Below, piece after piece: positions 24,231-35,492 of a stretch of 64,000 nt of DNA. The stretch is from positions 95,182,983 through 95,246,982 of the forward strand of contig JBAIZL010000001.1 of the NCBI GenBank assembly GCA_036971475.1, written 5' to 3'. Source of the DNA: Prosapia bicincta. Its lineage: Eukaryota; Arthropoda; Insecta; Hemiptera; Cercopidae. Position 1 is the stretch's first letter, and the number at the start of each line of letters is the position of its first letter. Made by a program: the position numbers and the translations under genes. The notes below the pieces were generated by a model. It worked only from the letters and a program-made list of their open reading frames with translations. It searched no databases and was not told the DNA's origin.

Positions 24231-24468
24231 ACTTACAACTTTTTAAAAAAATGTTTTAACTTGCCTATAGTAGCACTTACTTTTTTTGTTGTTGAGGACG
24301 GCCGTTTCGGGAGATGTGTCCCTTTGTCAACTCAGACCGTAACTCCAGTCCGAGTTACGGTCTGAGTTGACAAAGGGACACATCTCCCGAAACGGCCGTC
24401 CTCAACAACAAAAAAAGTAAGTGCTACTATAGGCAAGTTAAAACATTTTTTTAAAAAGTTGTAAGTAA
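24231..24468. repeat. family B foldback element
   Basis: Near-perfect inverted arms of about 110 bp (CTTGCCTATAGTAGCACTTAC at the left, trimmed complement at the right) around a short centre at about 24351. This is the only GC-rich stretch nearby (GAGGACGGCCGTTTCGGGAG). There is no ORF. Related copies lie at 31341-31556 and 56985-57232, and a half copy near 45880-45920. Confidence 0.9.
24363..24404 (+). ncRNA. hammerhead-like motif, family B (UUGACAA core)
   Basis: TGAG (stem I), TTGACAA in the place of CUGANGA, extra A, stem II GGGA/TCCC with a 6-nt loop, GAA, palindromic ACGGCCGT (stem III), C17 at 24400, then CTCA pairing with TGAG. Relative to the consensus, C3 is U and G8 is A, so catalysis is doubtful, but the whole layout is kept. 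The left arm carries the mirror copy. Confidence 0.4.
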
Positions 24469-25365
24469 ATTTACTGCTAAAACAATAGCAAAAAATTACC
24501 TTTATAAAGTTTCATTTTTAAAAACCATTGTTTAAGTGTCTATTTTAATAAATTTATGTGTGGAATATTAATCGTAATAATATACATCATATTGCAAAAC
24601 TATAAAATATTAGTGAAAAGTTGAATACCTATTCCTGCATATTTTCTAAAAAGTTAAATTTGAACCGAAAAGCTAAATCTTTGATACAATTTAATTGTTT
24701 TGAAATATAAATAGCTATTAAACGAATTATTTGTTTTTTAAGTCAGAAAATGCATAAATACAAAAACATTTTTAAAACTCACTTTCCTAACCAGTTTTAT
24801 TCAAAATCTAACACGTTCATACAAGAGTTGAAACTATAAGCAAGATTCCTTTTTACCATCAGGAGGGTTTAAATCTTTACTTTTATACAGTATTTAAAAA
24901 ATCGACTAAAACCTAGCTTACTGATTTTCTCCACAAACATGTTCCACAAATGTACTTTATCATGCTGGTAGATAAAAATTGGGTGCACAGAAGGAGAAAT
25001 AAATAGTTTTTAGTGTTTCCACATATTTTTTATTGTGAAGTTATATAACAATGAATTAGTAAAGATTGCAGTAAATTGAGTTTGAAGATGTAAAAATAAG
25101 TGAAGAACAAGACATGTAAATGAAAAAAATAGTAAATGTAACAAGCAAGGCAAATTTGCACATCTGTAAGTGTACTTTTTTTTAAAATTTGTAAGTTTCT
25201 CAAAGAACTGCATAAGGCTTATTGGGAACATATCTATTAAACAACTAGTGTCCAAGAGGAAATTTCCTTTCAGAAACCATTTAACACGGCATAAAATTTT
25301 GTTTGACAATTGGTATATAGTTTTCCTATTATAATGTCTTATCCATATATTCAATTTATAATATT

Positions 25366-25765
25366 GGGGGTTATGAATTTTTCATTTTTGTTTGTTGCTA
25401 TTAATCTGTTGTTGTTTGTGTGTATAATCATTGGCGTATTGAATGATTTCTTCAAATTCAGTGTAATGTAATATTATGGTGAGGGTTTGGAGTAGTTTGT
25501 ATTTCTAGGGTAGCAAGTTGGTTTTGACAATGAAATGATTGTTTCAAAACGTGTCAGCAACTAAGTTATTAGTTTTCTCTCAATTACTCAATAATTACTT
25601 AAGAACTCTGAAATGTTTGCTTTCCTCTCCCTTTATTTAATGAATCTGATTCTGCTGTACCATTGATTATTAAATTTAAAATTATATTATTTTTAGGGCC
25701 CTAGATTTTACTACTTCTAGACATGTTAAGTATACATCTCCGTGTGTGTTTTTGTGCATGTTATA
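25366..25765. repeat. 400-bp dispersed repeat, copy 1 (family I)
   Basis: Over 95 percent alike by eye to 27529-27923 in the next intron, in the same orientation. It includes TTGACAATGAAATGATTG with the family I hammerhead-like layout. The ends do not show clear inverted repeats. Confidence 0.85.
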
Positions 25766-25847
25766 ACTCTGTTAACATCAATATTATACAATTATTCTTT
25801 GAGCTTAGCTTGTGAGGTGCATGTTAATATCAATTAAAGACGTACTT

Positions 25848-26013
25848 ACAAATTAACCATTTATTAACTCAGAGGCATTTCAATGATAAAGTCATCATCA
25901 GTGAGTTTTGCTACTATAAACTCTAACTTACAACTCAGTTGTAAGCAACCGTCGCTGATTATGATGACTTTGTCATTGAAATGCATCTGGGTTAACAAAA
26001 GATTAATTTGTGA
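25848..26013. repeat. family E-like foldback element
   Basis: Inverted arms from TACTTACAAATTAACC to its complement TTAATTTGTGAG, with the centre near 25930. The arms are diverged more than in family B. There is no ORF. Confidence 0.7.
25866..25907 (-). ncRNA. hammerhead-like motif, canonical CUGAUGA core
   Basis: On the minus strand: AACTCA (stem I), CTGATGA at 25901-25895, stem II region TGACTTTATCATT (TGA/TCA pairs, TT left over), GAA, ATGCCT (stem III), C17, then TGAGTT pairing with all six bases of AACTCA. The mirror arm at about 25954-25992 has a better stem II (TGAC/GTCA) and palindromic ATGCAT, but a broken core. Confidence 0.45.
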
Positions 26014-26204
26014 GTTTTGTGTATGTCTTTTGTTTGTATAAATATTACAGTTTTTTAAATATATAAATGCATTTTTGTTTTAACATTTAAAATGGCAAAT
26101 TATAGCTTCAGCTTCTAAAACTGTTTATTCAATAATTAGTATAAAATTTATTTGTTACAATGAACTAATAACTATGATTTTGCAAATAAATAAATAAAAC
26201 TCAC

Positions 26205-26282
26205 ATCATTTGTAGGATCTTCAAACTCTTTTTGTGGTAATTCATTTTTTAAGCGTTCAATTGCAATTGTTAATGCATCTAC
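26205..26282 (-). CDS. pericentrin-like protein, coiled-coil exon
   Basis: Acceptor CTTCTTACAG, donor GAT|GTGAGT. The 26 codons are in phase 0 at both ends: VDALTIAIERLKNELPQKEF then EDPTND, an amphipathic heptad stretch leading into the PACT exon. The exact phase match on both sides and a canonical donor make this a secure exon even though it is short. Confidence 0.75.
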
Positions 26283-27528
26283 CTGTAAGAAGGAATTTGG
26301 TTAATAAATTATATAATTGAACTATATAATACCATATAATTTTATTATAATGAGTGATTTTATTTATTTTTTTGCTTTTAGAATTTATTTATAAATTATA
26401 TAATGGAAGCTAATTTTTTGATAATTTTAAAACTGAAGAATTAGTTCAAAGTAATAAAGGCTTTATTTTTTATCAAGGACTTTTCTAGTGATAGTATTTT
26501 ATGTTGGATTTACATTTTCTATTAATATAAAACAGAAAAATGTTACGTAACGACTACCTTCGTCACTTGCCTTCCAAAATTGACAGCATGAGATACAAAG
26601 AGGTATTTGGGGATTTTAGGTAGTGTTTTAATTTATAGTTAAACAGATAACAGACTTGTAAAATTCAAAACTAATTTTTAGTCATTTACAATACTTAGCA
26701 TAATTTTGAATTGTTTGCAGTTCAGAAAATTCTTGAAACTTGACTCACTGAAATTGTTTCAATTGTGTTAATTAAAGATGACATACTTTTTTAAATCTTT
26801 GATCTACTCCACCTGTACTTAATTAGAGAGCCTCATTACATATTTTCATATCCACGTCGTTAACACTTTTATAATTTTATGTATTTTTGTGAATGTGACC
26901 GTCAAAAATAATGACTATTTTTTGGTATTTATGGTGAAAAACATCCATGTAGACACTCACCAGGCAGTAAAAAACAACAACCCAGCCGAGCCTGCAAGGC
27001 TTTTGCCTCTCTTGCCTCCCTCTCTGGGTGGCCTTGCATAAAATATCCAAAAAAGACCTCAATGTGCATAATTTTGTTAGACGATTGCCACTTATTTGAG
27101 AAAAAATGTACAGGGACATCTAAACTGACTTGTTCCAGTTTATATTCAGTATGGAATTGCAGTAACAGATGATAAATATTGTTAACAAACTTGAAAAGGG
27201 CTTCATAGTCTCAATAATTCTTTAAAAACTTATTGATGTAGAAATTAAAATTTCACGTTTCCATCTATTTAAAATGAGAAGAAGTTTAATTGGCACAATT
27301 TGGTAAGTTGTGTCTAATTTTAAGGAATAAAATGGCATGAAAAGATTTTTAATTTTTAAAATTTTGCCTTAAGGTTATAAGTTAGTTTCTAGTTTCTCCA
27401 AATATCAATATTTCACAGAAGAGATTTCTGGCTGATTCACTGAATTTGCTTCTTCTTTTTATACTATTTCAAATTCATTTGTATAGATAAGTTCAAATAC
27501 ATTTTTTTAACCTTATTGTTTTGACTTT

Positions 27529-27923
27529 GGGGGTTATGAATTTTTCATTTTTGTTTGTTGCTATTAATCTGTTGTTGTTTGTGTGTATAATCGTTGGTGT
27601 ATTGAATGATTTCTTCGAATTCAGTGTGATGTAATATTATAGTGAGGGTTTGGAGTAGTTTGTATTTCTAGGGTAGCAAGTTGGTTTTGACAATGAAATG
27701 ATTGTTTCAAAACGCGTCAGCAACTAAGTTATTAGTTTTCTCTCAATTACTCAATAATTACTTAAGAACTCTGAAATGTTTCCTCTCCCTTTATTTGATG
27801 AATCTGATTCTGCTGTACCATTGATTATTAAATTTAAAATTATATTATTTTTAGGGCCCTAGATTTTACTACTTCTAGACATGTTAAGTATACATCTTCG
27901 TGTGTGTTTTTGTGCATGTTATA
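27529..27923. repeat. 395-bp dispersed repeat, copy 2 (family I)
   Basis: Direct copy of 25366-25765, differing by scattered substitutions and a few short deletions. Both lie in neighbouring introns of the same gene. Confidence 0.85.
27680..27728 (+). ncRNA. hammerhead-like motif, family I
   Basis: TTGACAA (27687-27693), extra T, stem II GAAA/TTTC with a 6-nt loop, AAA in place of GAA, palindromic ACGCGT (27712-27717), C17, AGCAAC with partial pairing upstream (AGTTGGTT). In copy 1 the stem III word is ACGTGT. G12 is lost in both, so it is probably inactive. Confidence 0.3.
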
Positions 27924-28111
27924 ATGTTAGCCCAGCAATGCTCTTTGCCCTAGAGCTGTCTATAATAATTAAACTTTGCTAAAGGATTTGTCACTTTATA
28001 TGAAATTGGGACTCAGTGTTTGGCTTCTAGGGCACCCTCTGTGTGTATATATATAACAGGTAATTTAATAGTTAAATATTTATGCAAGCAATAATGCTCT
28101 TAAATATTTAC

Positions 28112-28297
28112 CTTTTGTTTCAAGTTATTAATCTCTAAATTTCCTTCAGTGATTAATAAATTACATTCATTTTTATCCAATTCTTCCTGTTTAATCATTA
28201 GTCTTAGTTGTGAATTATGCATTTGAAGCTCTGCAAGTTGTTCTGGGATGTCTCTTTTTGATTTTTTAAACAATTCTGTTTGCTGTCTTCTAACCAT
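28112..28297 (-). CDS. pericentrin-like protein, coiled-coil exon
   Basis: Acceptor TATATATCGTAG, donor AAG|GTAAAT. The 62 codons are in phase 0. The sequence starts MVRRQQTELFKKSKRDIPEQ and is rich in Leu, Glu, Gln and Lys with heptad spacing (LAELQMHNSQLRLMI, then NLEINNLKQK), a coiled coil as in the rod of pericentrin-family proteins. The ATG at its first codon is probably internal Met, because the frame joins cleanly to exons on both sides. Confidence 0.75.
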
Positions 28298-29746
28298 CTA
28301 CGATATATAAACAATTAAAAAAATAGAAAATGTCTCAAATGTAATACAAAATTAATGTATTATTTATACCAAGTAAGGTATTGTAAAAGCTGTTTTACCT
28401 CAAATCAAATATCAGACGGTTTTTGTAAGCAGTTATATTTTAAGATGTATCTTTTGTGAAACAAAAAAAGAAAAAAGAGGCGATGACAACCAATATTACC
28501 TTTGAACTTCCTAAAATATCAAGACTGCTATGAATTGCTGAACTTATTAGAACAAAATATTATGTTTCCTTATGATGCTAGTTCCAGATAAATGATGAAG
28601 TAAATCCTCACATTGTACCAAATACCAATGGAGTACCACATTGACTGCAGGTGAATACAGTGTGTTGTCTAAATGAGTTAAATCATTGCAGCAAATAATT
28701 ATTGATTTTTGGCATATCTTTTTTTTAATGTACTCATCCCACTGAGTCTAAAATGAAACTATGCTAGTTGACTTATGTCCATTGCACCACATAAAGCCTA
28801 GAGGTTATTTGACATTGTTTGTTTGTTTTGTTGGAGGAACAATTTTTGGAGTTTTAACAAAAAAGGCTTGATTAAAATATTGTGCAGTCTTCACGCCCTA
28901 AGCGATGAGTAACTCATCGCTGCCACACTAAGCTGTTAATATAGAATGGCTAATTCAGTGACACAAAACTATAATTTTTTCTTCATGACTTGTAAAGCTT
29001 AATATCTTTAATTTCCTTAATTTTTATGTGATCTAGACTTCCCCATTTCTGTTTCCATTTACAGAATAGTAAATATTTGGCTTTACATAGACATTCAGAT
29101 ATCATGACACGCAGTGTGAATGGCACCATACTACAGTAGTACTTACTTTAGCTGCTTCACCTATGTTTCTTTTATGCAACAAGTTCAAGTAAGAAGGCAC
29201 TATTAAAAGATAAATATTGTCTCATACAGCTACTATTCATTTTATAAAGCACAAAAAAAGTAGAGAGTTTTTTAGAGAGAGTTTTGCATAGAGAGCTTTA
29301 TATAGTAAACATTTTCCTGACTGAGTTGCATAGTTACTTGAATAGTGTTTCAAACTTCCCCAATTTTGTACATATGAACAATTGTGTTTCCCGATGGAGT
29401 TTACTAAGTTTAAAAATGCTCCTAAACACTTTTTCCTGAGTAACTGTTATCCTTTTAGACTCTTTGCAAAAAACATTAATGAAAAAAATATACAGGATAA
29501 AGAGCAATATACATCCAGTCACTTATGTTTTAAACTGTGTGACAATTGAACAAATGTAGAAATAAAGAATATACATTTAAACATGGGTCCCTTAGTTACA
29601 GTTTCTAAATTATTATATACATGTACAGTATTCATGGCTATATGCATGTACAGTATTAATTTACCATCCGTCTCAAGTAGTTTTTCATAAATAAAATATC
29701 AGACAAAATAAACTCTTAATATACTTAAAATTAGTGATATACTTAC
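28298..29746 (-). other. intron, nothing recognised
   Basis: AT-rich; the 62-codon minus ORF at 29334-29522 lacks support. Confidence 0.5.
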
Positions 29747-29905
29747 AAGTTTATTTTTGAATTCTGAACTTCCTGCCAATTCCATAGTGTCAATATATTT
29801 TTTGTTCAGTTCTCTCAAATTTTTTAGCCTTTGAAGAAGATAAGGGTGCAGTTTTGATAATTTATGATTATGTTTCTGCAATTTTTTTAAAGTGGCTATT
29901 GGATC
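29747..29905 (-). CDS. pericentrin-like protein, helical exon
   Basis: Acceptor TAAATCTAG, donor CTT|GTAAGT (consensus). The 53 codons are in phase 0: DPIATLKKLQKHNHKLSKLH, then LLQRLKNLRELNKKYIDTME, ending SSEFKNKL. Amphipathic helix composition; no motif beyond that. Confidence 0.75.
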
Positions 29906-31067
29906 CTAGATTTATAAAAGCAAATTTTTATAGATTAAAACATCTACAGCTTTAAAAAATATATAAAACAATTTTTTAAAAGCTCCAACACTTAAACATT
30001 CTAAAATATATTGTTTAAAAAATATGTAAAACAACTTATTACAGGCTGAATATTTGGAATACAAAGAAGAGTTATTTCTACTCTTCATTAAGTACTTTTC
30101 ATAATAAAATAAACTATTGATCAATAAATTTCAATTACTACTCAAGAGTTGCGGTTAATACCTAAACCAGTGGTTCCCTAACTATTTTAACACATGGTTC
30201 TATTTAAGTAAATTTATTTTTTGGCAATGCCCCTACAGGTTTTCTTGGTAGTAAATTTTTAAGTAAATTATATCAATTAGTTTTTTTAGCCACTGTACTT
30301 CATACAGTCAAGCATGTGCCAGTACGTTTCAGAAATGTTTGTAAAACTGTAAAAATAGCCAACAAAGTAGCGTCAAATTTATGTTCTGATTAGTTTACTG
30401 ATATTTTTCATTTAAATGTTTAATTTTGAGGCACATAGGGGGTGCCCCAAACAATGATCCATATCAAGATAGCCATAGCAAACACTTTCTTTTTTTTATC
30501 TAAACAACAGTCTCACTAGACCAGAAAATTCCTTACAAATTACATAAATTTTAATTTATGATTATTTCAAAGTTTTGAAGAAAAAAAATTAAATGTTAAA
30601 GCCCTAATGAATAAGAAAACAACATGTAATAATTTTAAGTAAATGTAATAAATCTTTCTTTCATTATTTCCACATTATCAACAACAAAAAATCCGTATTT
30701 TCTGGGCTAAAAATTTTGGCTAAATAGTACTGTAAAAAAATGTAGAAATTTTTGTAATATTTTGGGTGAACAGGAAGAAGTATTTAATTCATTGTACTTT
30801 TCCGGCACTTAAAACCAATCAAATTATTTACATATATTAAAGTAATGTTTGTTTTTAACAATAAGGTCTAAATGCAATGCTGTGGAATTTGTTCTTCATG
30901 CATATAATCTTCTTTTAACTTTTTTCAGATTACAATCAAATTTTAACACAGGTTCAGGACACAAGTGTATTTTTTTTCTGGAAAAACAAAATAAGGTCAC
31001 TGCAATCAGTGCAATATATATCTTGATATTTTACGTTGTCCATTATTTTTCCATTGCACTGACTTTA

Positions 31068-31261
31068 TGAAGTTGATATATTACTATTGTAAATACTTTT
31101 ATCCACCACTAAGTGCAATAATTTTATTTTGTGTGATGAGGCACCTTTCGGTCACTTGACCATTTGAACGGTCAAGTGACCTAAAGGTGCCTCATCACAC
31201 AAGGTAAAATTATTGCACTTAGTGGTGGATAAAAGTATTTACAATAGTAATATATCAACCT

Positions 31262-31262
<1 letters not shown>
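31068..31262. repeat. family C foldback element
   Basis: Arms GAAGTTGATATATTACTAT and complement. The centre holds CACTTTCGGTCACTTGACC-like and mirror sequences, with an HHR-like layout (GGTC/GACC stem II, AGGTGCCT, C) whose GAA is mutated in the right arm. A 45-bp segment, ACGTTGTCCATTATTTTTCC, precedes the left arm here, at 36910 and at 63160, so it belongs to the element. Confidence 0.8.
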
Positions 31263-31319
<57 letters not shown>

Positions 31320-31340
31320 TATATGTATATATATACATAT

Positions 31341-31556
31341 ATTTGTTGATTCCATCATCATGTAAGCTACTAGTTATCACTAAACACTTGTAAATGTTTA
31401 TAAACTTGCCTATAGTAGCATTTACTTATATTTGTTGACGACGGCCGTTTTGGGAGATGTGGCCCATTGTCAACTCGGACTGTAACTGAGTTAACGCTAG
31501 GTAAGTGCTACTATAGGCAAGTTTATAAACATTTACAAGTGTTTAGTGCATTTTTA
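31341..31556. repeat. family B foldback element, diverged
   Basis: Arms around AGCTACTAGTTATCAC and CTTGCCTATAGTAGCA with complements. The right half of the centre is shortened (GAGTTAACGCTAGG), so only the left arm keeps the ACGGCCGT block. Confidence 0.75.
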
Positions 31557-32034
31557 ATTATTTTTTTGTAATTTTTAAAAATTCTTTTATCATTCTCTTA
31601 AAACATTTTAAAATATTTCAGAGAAAATGAAAAATTTAGTTAAAATGATAACTATTTTTGTTTTTTTCTGTACAAAATAAATTTTTAACATTCACTTTGA
31701 CACATTATGAGGATTTAATGTCACAAAGATTCTCGTAGGATTTAAAATGTTCATATTTCCACAAATTCTTTATCTACTAATTTAGTAAATGCATTTTGTC
31801 AACCAAAAATTCTAATGTGTTCTGTCTTCTTTAAAAATTTTTCTTTTAAATAATATATTATTTTACTACTAAATAAGCCACCATTGTTTTAACATAGTTT
31901 CATGCCAACTAATTTGTAAACAAAATTAGATAACACATTTATGGTTTCATTATATTCACAGCATCTAACACTCATAATTATAATCTTGCATTCCACTTGT
32001 GACATCCTGAAAGAGACACTTGTAAAGAACTTAC

Positions 32035-32104
32035 TTCATTGTAAATGTTATAGGCATCTACTTCTAAATCCTTTGTCATATCTTGTAGTCTTTGTAATTC
32101 GTGT
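32035..32104 (-). CDS. pericentrin-like protein, coiled-coil exon
   Basis: Acceptor TTGCTTTTACAG, donor GAA|GTAAGT. One base completes a Val codon with the upstream exon, followed by 23 codons: HELQRLQDMTKDLEVDAYNI then YNE, in phase 0 at the end. A clear heptad pattern; the donor is a perfect consensus. Confidence 0.75.
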
Positions 32105-32779
32105 CTGTAAAAGCAAGCACACTTCGTTAAACATTAATTTTTTTTCAAAAGGTAAAATATACTTTCCACTAATGAAACATGTATTTCCTCTGTTAATCCT
32201 AACAAATTTTTACATATGCAGTTATTATTTGAAAACATTTAATACAGAAAGAATTAAAACTTGTACATCTGTTTTTGCGTAACTTGTGGTCTACATCTCC
32301 ATCCAAACCACGCATCCATGAAAATTCCTACAGATGGTTTATATAATTTAAGTTACAAGACAAAATAACATTTACAGTAAAAAACTTCCCTATGAAGACA
32401 AAACCCTCTGACAACTTATGTTCATGATTTACTTATTGAAATATTTTCTAATATATGAGGGGTGATTGGATGGTTTTAAGACTATATCTAGCACTGCTTG
32501 AAGGTTTAAATGCAGGAACTGCAGTGCAAGAGAAGTAACTGTAGTCACTTGTTCTTGAAATCGCCCTAGAAGAAAACTCCATTTCACTTATTCAGTTTGG
32601 CATGGAAACTGGTTGAGTGGGGGTATCTATTGCCAGATTTTATCCGCATGAAAATTAATGTAAAATCAGAAGAATAAATTTGCACCAAATTTTATTTTAA
32701 AATCCAAAAATCAATTTCTGAGACTTACAAACTATTAAAAACAGCCTTCAGAGCCAAGTATCTGAGTTGGTCAAATATT

Positions 32780-34075
32780 TGTGCTTGGGTGAAAAGTTTT
32801 GAAAATGGCCATGAGTCAGTTGAGATAAACAGCCATTGGTCTGGCTGACCTTTTACGTAAAAAGAATGAAAATGTTGTTAGAATTCATGACTTAGTGATC
32901 TGTAGACTTATACAGGGTCTGACAATAAAACCTCCTGTATTTAAAGACACCGTTGTGTGAGTCGTAGGGGTAGCACTGATGTGGTGGGGGTATTATTTGA
33001 AAGCGGTGTATGTGCCATTTTCAGTGTGCATCATGACTTGGAATGGTGAGCATCATGTGTTTGTTGTAGAGGAGTTTATTAGTAACATTGGTTCTGTGAT
33101 TGCTACTCAACGAGCATTTCGTATTTGATTTGAACTTAGCCAACATGATCATGTTCCTGATAAGAAAACTATTCTACTGTGGGTGTCAAACTTTAGTATA
33201 ACAAGCTCAGCCCTAAACAGAAATCCTACTGGCCGACCTCGGAAAGCAACAACACCGGAGAGCGTTCGTATAACAATCCCCAAGGCATTCAGCTGCACCG
33301 GGATTATCCGATAGAAGTGTAAAAAGATTTCTCTACAGAGCTCAATAAGCACCCATTCAAAATGATGGTTAGCTAGTAATTAAGTGAAAATGATTTCGAA
33401 ACTTGCAGAGGTGTGTGTGAGGAAATTTTTCAGAACATTCCTCCTGGTGGTTTGTTTATTTCTTCAAATGAGACCCACTTCCACTTATCAGGTACTGTAA
33501 ACAAACAGAATTTTCGCCACTGGGCTGCAGAGAACCCACAAGAACTTCATTAGCAAACCCTACACAGCCCTCATGTGAGTTTGGTGGGTTATTGCTGAAT
33601 GTTTTGTGTGGGGACCACAAGCGAGTTATTTCATGGACATCTTGTCTCTATGCAAGGTGAAATCGCTTGGCCCCAAAGGTCTCCTGATTTAACGCCTTGT
33701 GATTTTTTTTTCTTATGGACACTTAAAGGTTGAAGTGTGTAAGCATCGTCCCACAAATCTGCAAGCACTTAAAGAGGCAATCACTCAGGAAAGGGCAGCT
33801 ATTCCAAGAGAAATGACACAAAAAACTATGAATTTCCGCAAAAGACTTCATTAATGTATTAAGTCAATTTTAAACGTGCATTGAGTATCTGCAAAATTCA
33901 CCCCAAAAGTGTTAGTAGATGGGCATAAACAACACTGATTTCAATTGTGCTGACAACCGAATAATCAAGCTGAAAATGACCCATATTTTTTAATTAGGCT
34001 AATTACAGATAAGGAATCATGGGTTTATGGATATGAGCCTGAAACCATACGGGATCTTATTGTTGCTGATTTTTT
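32780..34075 (+). mobile_element. mariner remnant split by a second mariner-like element
   Basis: The outer pieces read NGHESVEINSHWSG (the transposase HTH-linker region, about 32790-32925) and TDKESWVYGYEPET (the DETW.YGYDPET catalytic block, about 34000-34060), with stops. Between them, starting after a TA at about 32920 with the end-like word CAGGGTCTGACAATAAAACC, lies a second element carrying a different transposase pseudogene. The right end of the inner element is not clear. Confidence 0.65.
33054..33865 (+). pseudogene. mariner-type transposase (DUF4817-like HTH), internally deleted
   Basis: From 33054: EEFISNIGSVIATQRAFRI, a stop, then KKTILLWVSNFSITSSALN and TGRPRKATTPESV, the repeated HTH and GRP linker of arthropod mariner-like elements of this type. 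After a frameshift near 33350: SSNETHFHLSGTVNKQNFRH with the D/E of DETHFHLSG altered, then PQELH...LHSPHVS, then after a deletion the block WPQRSPDLTPCDFFF with the third acidic site (SPDL). At least three stops and two frameshifts. Confidence 0.75.
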
Positions 34076-34879
34076 TCATCCCGTTATCACCGTTATGCAA
34101 TTATGCATCCAGTTATGTAGTTTTTGTTGCTCCAGTTGTCATCAAATTTTTAATCATCCAGTTTCTATAGAAATTCCTGGTCTTCAACTACAGAATTCCC
34201 CTGATATAGCCCTAGCGAATGTTTATCTGTTTCCTACACAGAATTTTCACCTCAAGGATATCGATTTGACCCAATTAAAAACAACCAGGAAAAACACTAC
34301 ATTAAAAAAAAACTTTCAGGAATGCTTCTTAAAGTAGAAACACCATTGGAGTGAGTGCTTACAGTCAGGAAAGGACCTTTCTGAAGATAGTTCATCATAA
34401 AAGCTGGTATGTAGCACTATTCTGAAATTACCAAGCCCAATAATTTAACATATACAAGGTCAAATATTTTAAAGTTAGGAAATCATTTTAAAAATTGGTG
34501 CTTATGTTCTTGTGTTTATCAATCTCTAAATTTTAATTAAATCCTTCTAAATTTAATGATAATTTTTTAATGATTAAAAAAATGTAATACAAGCCCATTT
34601 CTCTATTTACCCAATTACTGTAAAATCCCAGGATAACTTTTGAATACTCAAATTCATTTATTGATTTTTAAAACAATTGGTGATGATAAAATTGAGCCTT
34701 ACAAATTTATCAAGCCATATCTTCATACTATCTGCTGGTGAGCATTATTATTACTTTTTAACCCTGACAGAATTAGTCTCAGAACATCTCAGACATTTCA
34801 AATATAATTCCATTTGCAGTTTTTGTGTTGTACATCTTGAGGTTTTTCTATAATTATACTTTTGGTATTAGCTGGGCAA

Positions 34880-35060
34880 AAAACCACTACTTACTGATAT
34901 TTTTCAGCAGATGTGTTTCACTCTAGGTCAGTGCATTTTTCAATCCTGTGAGTTATGGCATGGTTCTTGTCAATGATACACAACATTGAACATTGTGCTG
35001 ACCTAATGTGAAATGCATCTGCTGAAAAATATCAGTAAGTAGTGTTTTATTGCAAAGGTA
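34880..35060. repeat. family E foldback element without an ORF
   Basis: Arms TACTTACTGATATTTTTCAG and complement, centre at about 34950-34985. The right arm (34984-35024) has TTGAACA, ACAT/ATGT stem II, GAA, ATGCAT and C followed by TGCTG. The sequence matches the ends of the PLE at 46.5-49.2 kb, so it is probably a PLE-derived non-autonomous copy. Confidence 0.75.
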
Positions 35061-35274
35061 ATACCAAAGGTGTAATTATAATTTTGTGTCTTAAATCAAA
35101 TTACAGATAAAAGTATAAACATTCAATTCTCAAATTCTGAAACCTTACGAATTCAAAAATTCATATTTCTTGTGAAAACTTTATTAATTTTTATTTTAAT
35201 ATTAGTTTATTTGATCAAAACTAAAGAGGGCCAAAATATAAATACTGAATCAAAAGTTTTTTAAAACTACTTAC

Positions 35275-35492
35275 ACTCCTTCATTATATGAATCTTTTAG
35301 TAATTGTATTCGTTTTCTCATTCCATCTGTATTCTTCAAATAGGATAACATCACCCCAAGAATTGCAATATTTAAATTAGTACAATGTTTAGCTTTATTT
35401 CTGAGTTTATTTAGCTCTATTTGTGAAACAGCCCGATCAAGCTGAGCTGCAGACAGCTGTCTTGATAGAGAAATCATTTGAGATACATTATC
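35275..35492 (-). CDS. pericentrin-like protein, coiled-coil exon
   Basis: Acceptor after a pyrimidine run, TTTTTTTTTAG; donor GAGT|GTAAGT. 72 codons plus two bases (phase 2, completed by the 32035-32104 exon). It opens DNVSQMISLSRQLSAAQLDR, then VSQIELNKLRNKAKHC and LSYLKNTDGMRKRIQLLKDS. Strong heptad leucine and isoleucine spacing in the first half. The exon has consensus signals at both ends. Confidence 0.8.

Larger units (their letters stand above)
23855..26204 (-). other. intron holding three repeat elements
   Basis: It contains a family B palindrome (24231-24468), a 400-bp repeat shared with the next intron (25366-25765) and a family E-like palindrome (25848-26013). The rest is AT-rich with nothing recognised; the 114-codon minus ORF at 25010-25354 lacks splice context and homology and is not called. 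Confidence 0.6.
26283..28111 (-). other. intron holding the second family I repeat copy
   Basis: 27529-27923 duplicates 25366-25765. The 80-codon minus ORF at 26877-27119 has no splice or family support and is left out. Confidence 0.6.
29906..32034 (-). other. intron with family C and family B palindromes
   Basis: The foldbacks lie at 31068-31262 and 31341-31556 with (TA)n between them at about 31264-31340. The rest is AT-rich and unremarkable. Confidence 0.6.
32105..35274 (-). other. intron with nested mariner remnants and a family E palindrome
   Basis: Mariner-like remnants at 32780-34075 and a foldback at about 34880-35060. Nothing else recognised. Confidence 0.6.

Noticed and set aside
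25010..25354. 114-codon minus-strand frame in an intron
   Set aside because: Low-complexity hydrophobic translation, no splice signals in phase with the host gene, no family resemblance.
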